Shown piece by piece: positions 63,449 to 64,000 of a DNA stretch of 64,000 nucleotides. Under the pieces are notes generated by a model. The model had not been told where the DNA came from, did no database searches, and saw nothing but the letters and a program-made list of their open reading frames with translations. Positions within the stretch are counted from its first letter, which is position 1. Every line of letters starts with the position of its first letter. A program made the translations under genes and the position numbers. The DNA is taken from positions 4,464,001 through 4,528,000 of the forward strand of contig OY992834.1 in assembly GCA_963921425.1 (NCBI GenBank). The letters run 5' to 3'. This DNA comes from Dryas octopetala. Taxonomy: Eukaryota > Streptophyta > Magnoliopsida > Rosales > Rosaceae.

Positions 63449-63835
63449 ATATCCTTTCACCATTATCATACATATATACATATATATATGTATATATTAC
63501 CATATTTTTATGCTGTTAAGTTTTCATGGTGAGATATCTAAGTTATTCCTTGTCGGTTTGTCCTGCTTAAAAAATGATACCATGGCTTACTCAATGAAAC
63601 TTCTCATCCTAGTCATTGTCAACTTCTGTGGTCTTGGTGTTCATTAAGACATTTTGCATGCATATCTGTAAGAATGTAAGGTTGAAGTGTGGGCCGTGAA
63701 GTACATCAAAAGAATTTTGACTTATGTCCAGCAAGGAAAAACTAATGTATAACATATGGCATTTGATTGAACATGGTGAATTGAGTAGCGACTCATTCAT
63801 TTTGGGTTTAACTCACTATAGTTATATTTTTGCAG
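63449..63835. other. Intergenic DNA, possible Copia remnant
   Basis: A (TA)-rich palindromic stretch lies at about 63468-63500. Near 63690-63760 a frame reading VWAVKYIKRILTYVQQGKTN is faintly like the Copia RNase H end, but too short to call. Confidence 0.3.
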
Positions 63836-63908
63836 GTTTGACGAAGCTAAAGTCTCTTAATAGATGTTGTAAATGCATCACAAAATTCAGATTGAAGGCC
63901 ATCTCAGG
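63836..63908 (+). CDS. Possible single LRR exon (F-box/LRR or AMN1-like), partial
   Basis: After the acceptor ttttgcag the frame reads GLTKLKSLNRCCKCITKFRLKAISG and ends at a donor CAG|GTAATT. The pattern (LTKLKSLN..CC.CIT...LKAISG) is that of cysteine-containing LRRs in AT1G15740-like proteins, where single repeats are often single exons. Neighbouring exons would lie beyond the window. The altered residues (NRCC, KFR) suggest decay. Confidence 0.4.
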
Positions 63909-64000
63909 TAATTTTTGTTATAATTCATGGCATTCTATTATAATTAATAACTATGCTATGATTTTATAATGTCATAAATGCGTATTCTAGAGCTCCTCAG

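Noticed and set aside
63660..63770. Copia polyprotein RNase H end
   Set aside because: Only about 20 residues are vaguely similar and a stop follows; no LTR or other domain nearby.

Overview
This window is nuclear DNA of a flowering plant. The genes have multiple GT-AG introns, intergenic DNA is AT-rich, and the content is plant-specific: brassinosteroid CYP90A1/CPD, chloroplast antenna LHCB4.3, an LRR-XII receptor kinase and RNase H-bearing LINE relics. The LHCB4.3 (LHCB8-type) CP29 isoform points to a rosid eudicot; the species cannot be named from sequence alone.

Layout. 1-2683 (+): 3' part of NUP88/MOS7 (nuclear pore). 3083-6572: two 5'-truncated LINE ends around a short unidentified ORF. 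8851-12728 (-): complete 8-exon CPD. 12.7-22.2 kb: gene-poor DNA with two foldback elements and one orphan promoter-like site. 22240-24417 (-): HMGB chromatin protein. 26154-27938 (+): LHCB4.3. 29589-32048 (+): Yippee-like zinc protein. 33610-37397 (-): arginyl-tRNA-protein transferase ATE1. 37888-38845: large foldback element. 40788-44090 (+): basic proline/serine-rich BPP-type protein. 45276-47321 (-): clathrin light chain. 48848-52072 (+): intact LRR-XII non-RD receptor kinase, followed by two LRR relics. 54978-64000: broken accessory DNA, namely a frameshifted RLP4-like malectin/LRR gene, a truncated EDR2-like (DUF1336) gene, and an inverted partial copy of the RLP4-like gene fused to its end.

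The left three quarters is a conserved housekeeping block. From memory, its genes match three Arabidopsis neighbourhoods (AT5G05680-05700, AT2G40060-40110, AT3G51880-51890), so it looks like the less fractionated form of a segment that Arabidopsis has duplicated and thinned. The right quarter is a receptor-gene birth-and-death region. The genes do not form a pathway; they share ancestry of position, not function.

The most unusual structure is the pair of inverted malectin-like copies (54970-55824 and 62590-63448). The second caps a truncated EDR2-like gene so that its reading frame runs antisense into receptor sequence. Exon boundaries were set by hand from reading frame, GT-AG sites and remembered family sequences; no search was run.
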